DNA from: Hyphomicrobiales bacterium
Lineage (GTDB): Bacteria > Pseudomonadota > Alphaproteobacteria > Rhizobiales > Xanthobacteraceae
NCBI GenBank assembly: GCA_017305665.1
Contig: JAFKKH010000034.1
Location: 1-55,307 of the forward strand
Direction of reading: 5' to 3'
DNA: 55,307 nt
Part shown: positions 54,838 to 55,307 of the stretch, one piece after another
Layout of the letters: every line of letters begins with the position of its first letter
How positions within the stretch are numbered: the first letter of the stretch is position 1
Program-made: the position numbers and the translations under genes
Notes under the pieces: model-generated
The model's database searches: none
Seen by the model: only the letters and a program-made list of their open reading frames with translations
Told to the model about the DNA's origin: nothing

Positions 54838-55307
54838 CCGAACACGTCCTGCAATTCGCCGTCGCGGATCACCACATTGCCATCCAGCGCGATCGTGGTG
54901 CCGAACATCGGCAGGTCGAAATGTCCGGCGGTGTAGCGGCCGGCGAACTCATTCGCACCCGTCGAGAACAGGAAATTGCCGGCCACCGCGCGGATCTCGG
55001 TGCCGTTGGTGTCACGCTGATCGTACATGGTCAGCGCCTCGTAGCGCGCGTTCGGGTTCATGCCCCAGCCGACATGGGACACCGCATAGGCCTCGCGGTC
55101 GCCCCACGCCGCGAGATAGCGCTTCATCATCTCGGCGTCGGCGCCCTCGCCTCTCAATTCGGTGACGTAATCGTCCTTGATCGTCATGTCGACGGCCGAG
55201 GTCAGATAGCGTTTGAAGGTCAGGTTGATATCGCCCGCCGCCATCACCAGCCGGCCGTTGACGCCGCCGCTCTTCGGAAAACTCACCACGATGCCGCCGG
55301 GCCAGTG
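54834..55307 (-). CDS. M29/NicX-like metalloprotein, 5' end outside the window
   Basis: The 157 visible C-terminal residues include SHVGWGMNPNARY, then AGNFLFSTGANEFAGRYTAGHFDLPMFG. The His of SHVGWG and the HxD pair of GHFD match the three iron ligands of 2,5-dihydroxypyridine dioxygenase NicX, which shares the M29 aminopeptidase fold. So it may be a leucyl aminopeptidase-like enzyme or an extradiol-type ring-cleaving dioxygenase. The frame is open to the edge. It converges on the plus-strand pathway genes. The choice between peptidase and dioxygenase needs the missing N-terminal half. Confidence 0.7.
   Translation of the reverse strand, partial: HWPGGIVVSFPKSGGVNGRLVMAAGDINLTFKRYLTSAVDMTIKDDYVTELRGEGADAEMMKRYLAAWGDREAYAVSHVGWGMNPNARYEALTMYDQRDTNGTEIRAVAGNFLFSTGANEFAGRYTAGHFDLPMFGTTIALDGNVVIRDGELQDVFG

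Overview
The window reads as chromosomal DNA of a Bradyrhizobium-like alphaproteobacterium (Nitrobacteraceae: Bradyrhizobium, Rhodopseudomonas, Afipia and relatives). The evidence is GC-rich coding sequence with strong third-position GC bias, a perfect Irr-type iron-control palindrome in front of a bacterioferritin gene, many small secreted proteins of unknown function typical of this family, and several intergenic copies of a GTCATTCC...GGAATGAC palindromic repeat that I recall from these genomes. I see no rRNA, tRNA, CRISPR array, insertion sequence, phage or plasmid genes. The first and last genes are cut by the window edges.

Region 1 (1-24.4 kb) is housekeeping and accessory chromosome. 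It holds a DUF3829 protein, several Rossmann-fold reductases, a RidA protein, a two-gene YeeE/YedE sulfur-transport pair, a MetX-like hydrolase, a flavin-binding split-barrel protein, oligopeptidase B, a collagen-like Gly-X-Y protein, a bacterioferritin/ferredoxin (bfr/bfd) iron-storage unit, and a tandem pair of small secreted paralogues. These are followed by a lytic transglycosylase with a UPF0114 membrane protein, trans-aconitate methyltransferase, EttA, NADP-type glutamate dehydrogenase, a 2-hydroxyacid dehydrogenase, an L,D-transpeptidase and a long disordered membrane-anchored protein.

Region 2 (24.4-41.6 kb) contains two rhodanese-type proteins, a von Willebrand (CoxE-like) protein and its MoxR ATPase partner, a Baeyer-Villiger-type monooxygenase, a GT-C membrane glycosyltransferase, an orphan periplasmic binding protein, a LuxR-type regulator, an unusual exported argininosuccinate-lyase-like protein, and a divergent MFS transporter/AraC regulator pair. 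Palindromic repeats sit between several of these genes.

Region 3 (41.8 kb to the right edge) is the most coherent block: a CoA-thioester aromatic degradation locus. An aryl-CoA ligase with a RidA protein, a fused FAD-monooxygenase/old-yellow-enzyme protein (2-aminobenzoyl-CoA monooxygenase/reductase type) with a MarR regulator, and a short-chain dehydrogenase with a divergent crotonase lie on the minus strand. A plus-strand run follows: alpha/beta hydrolase, acyl-CoA dehydrogenase, a second acyl-CoA ligase, an octopine-dehydrogenase-like protein and a 3-hydroxyacyl-CoA dehydrogenase. This matches the aerobic hybrid route for 2-aminobenzoate (anthranilate) known from Azoarcus evansii. Four promoters in the block carry the same palindrome, yTTTA-N4-TAAAr (five sites, one with a mismatch), which I propose is the operator of the local MarR protein. 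The crotonase lacks the classical hydratase glutamates, so it is a candidate for the little-defined ring-opening step. A NicX/M29-type metalloprotein starts beyond the right edge.
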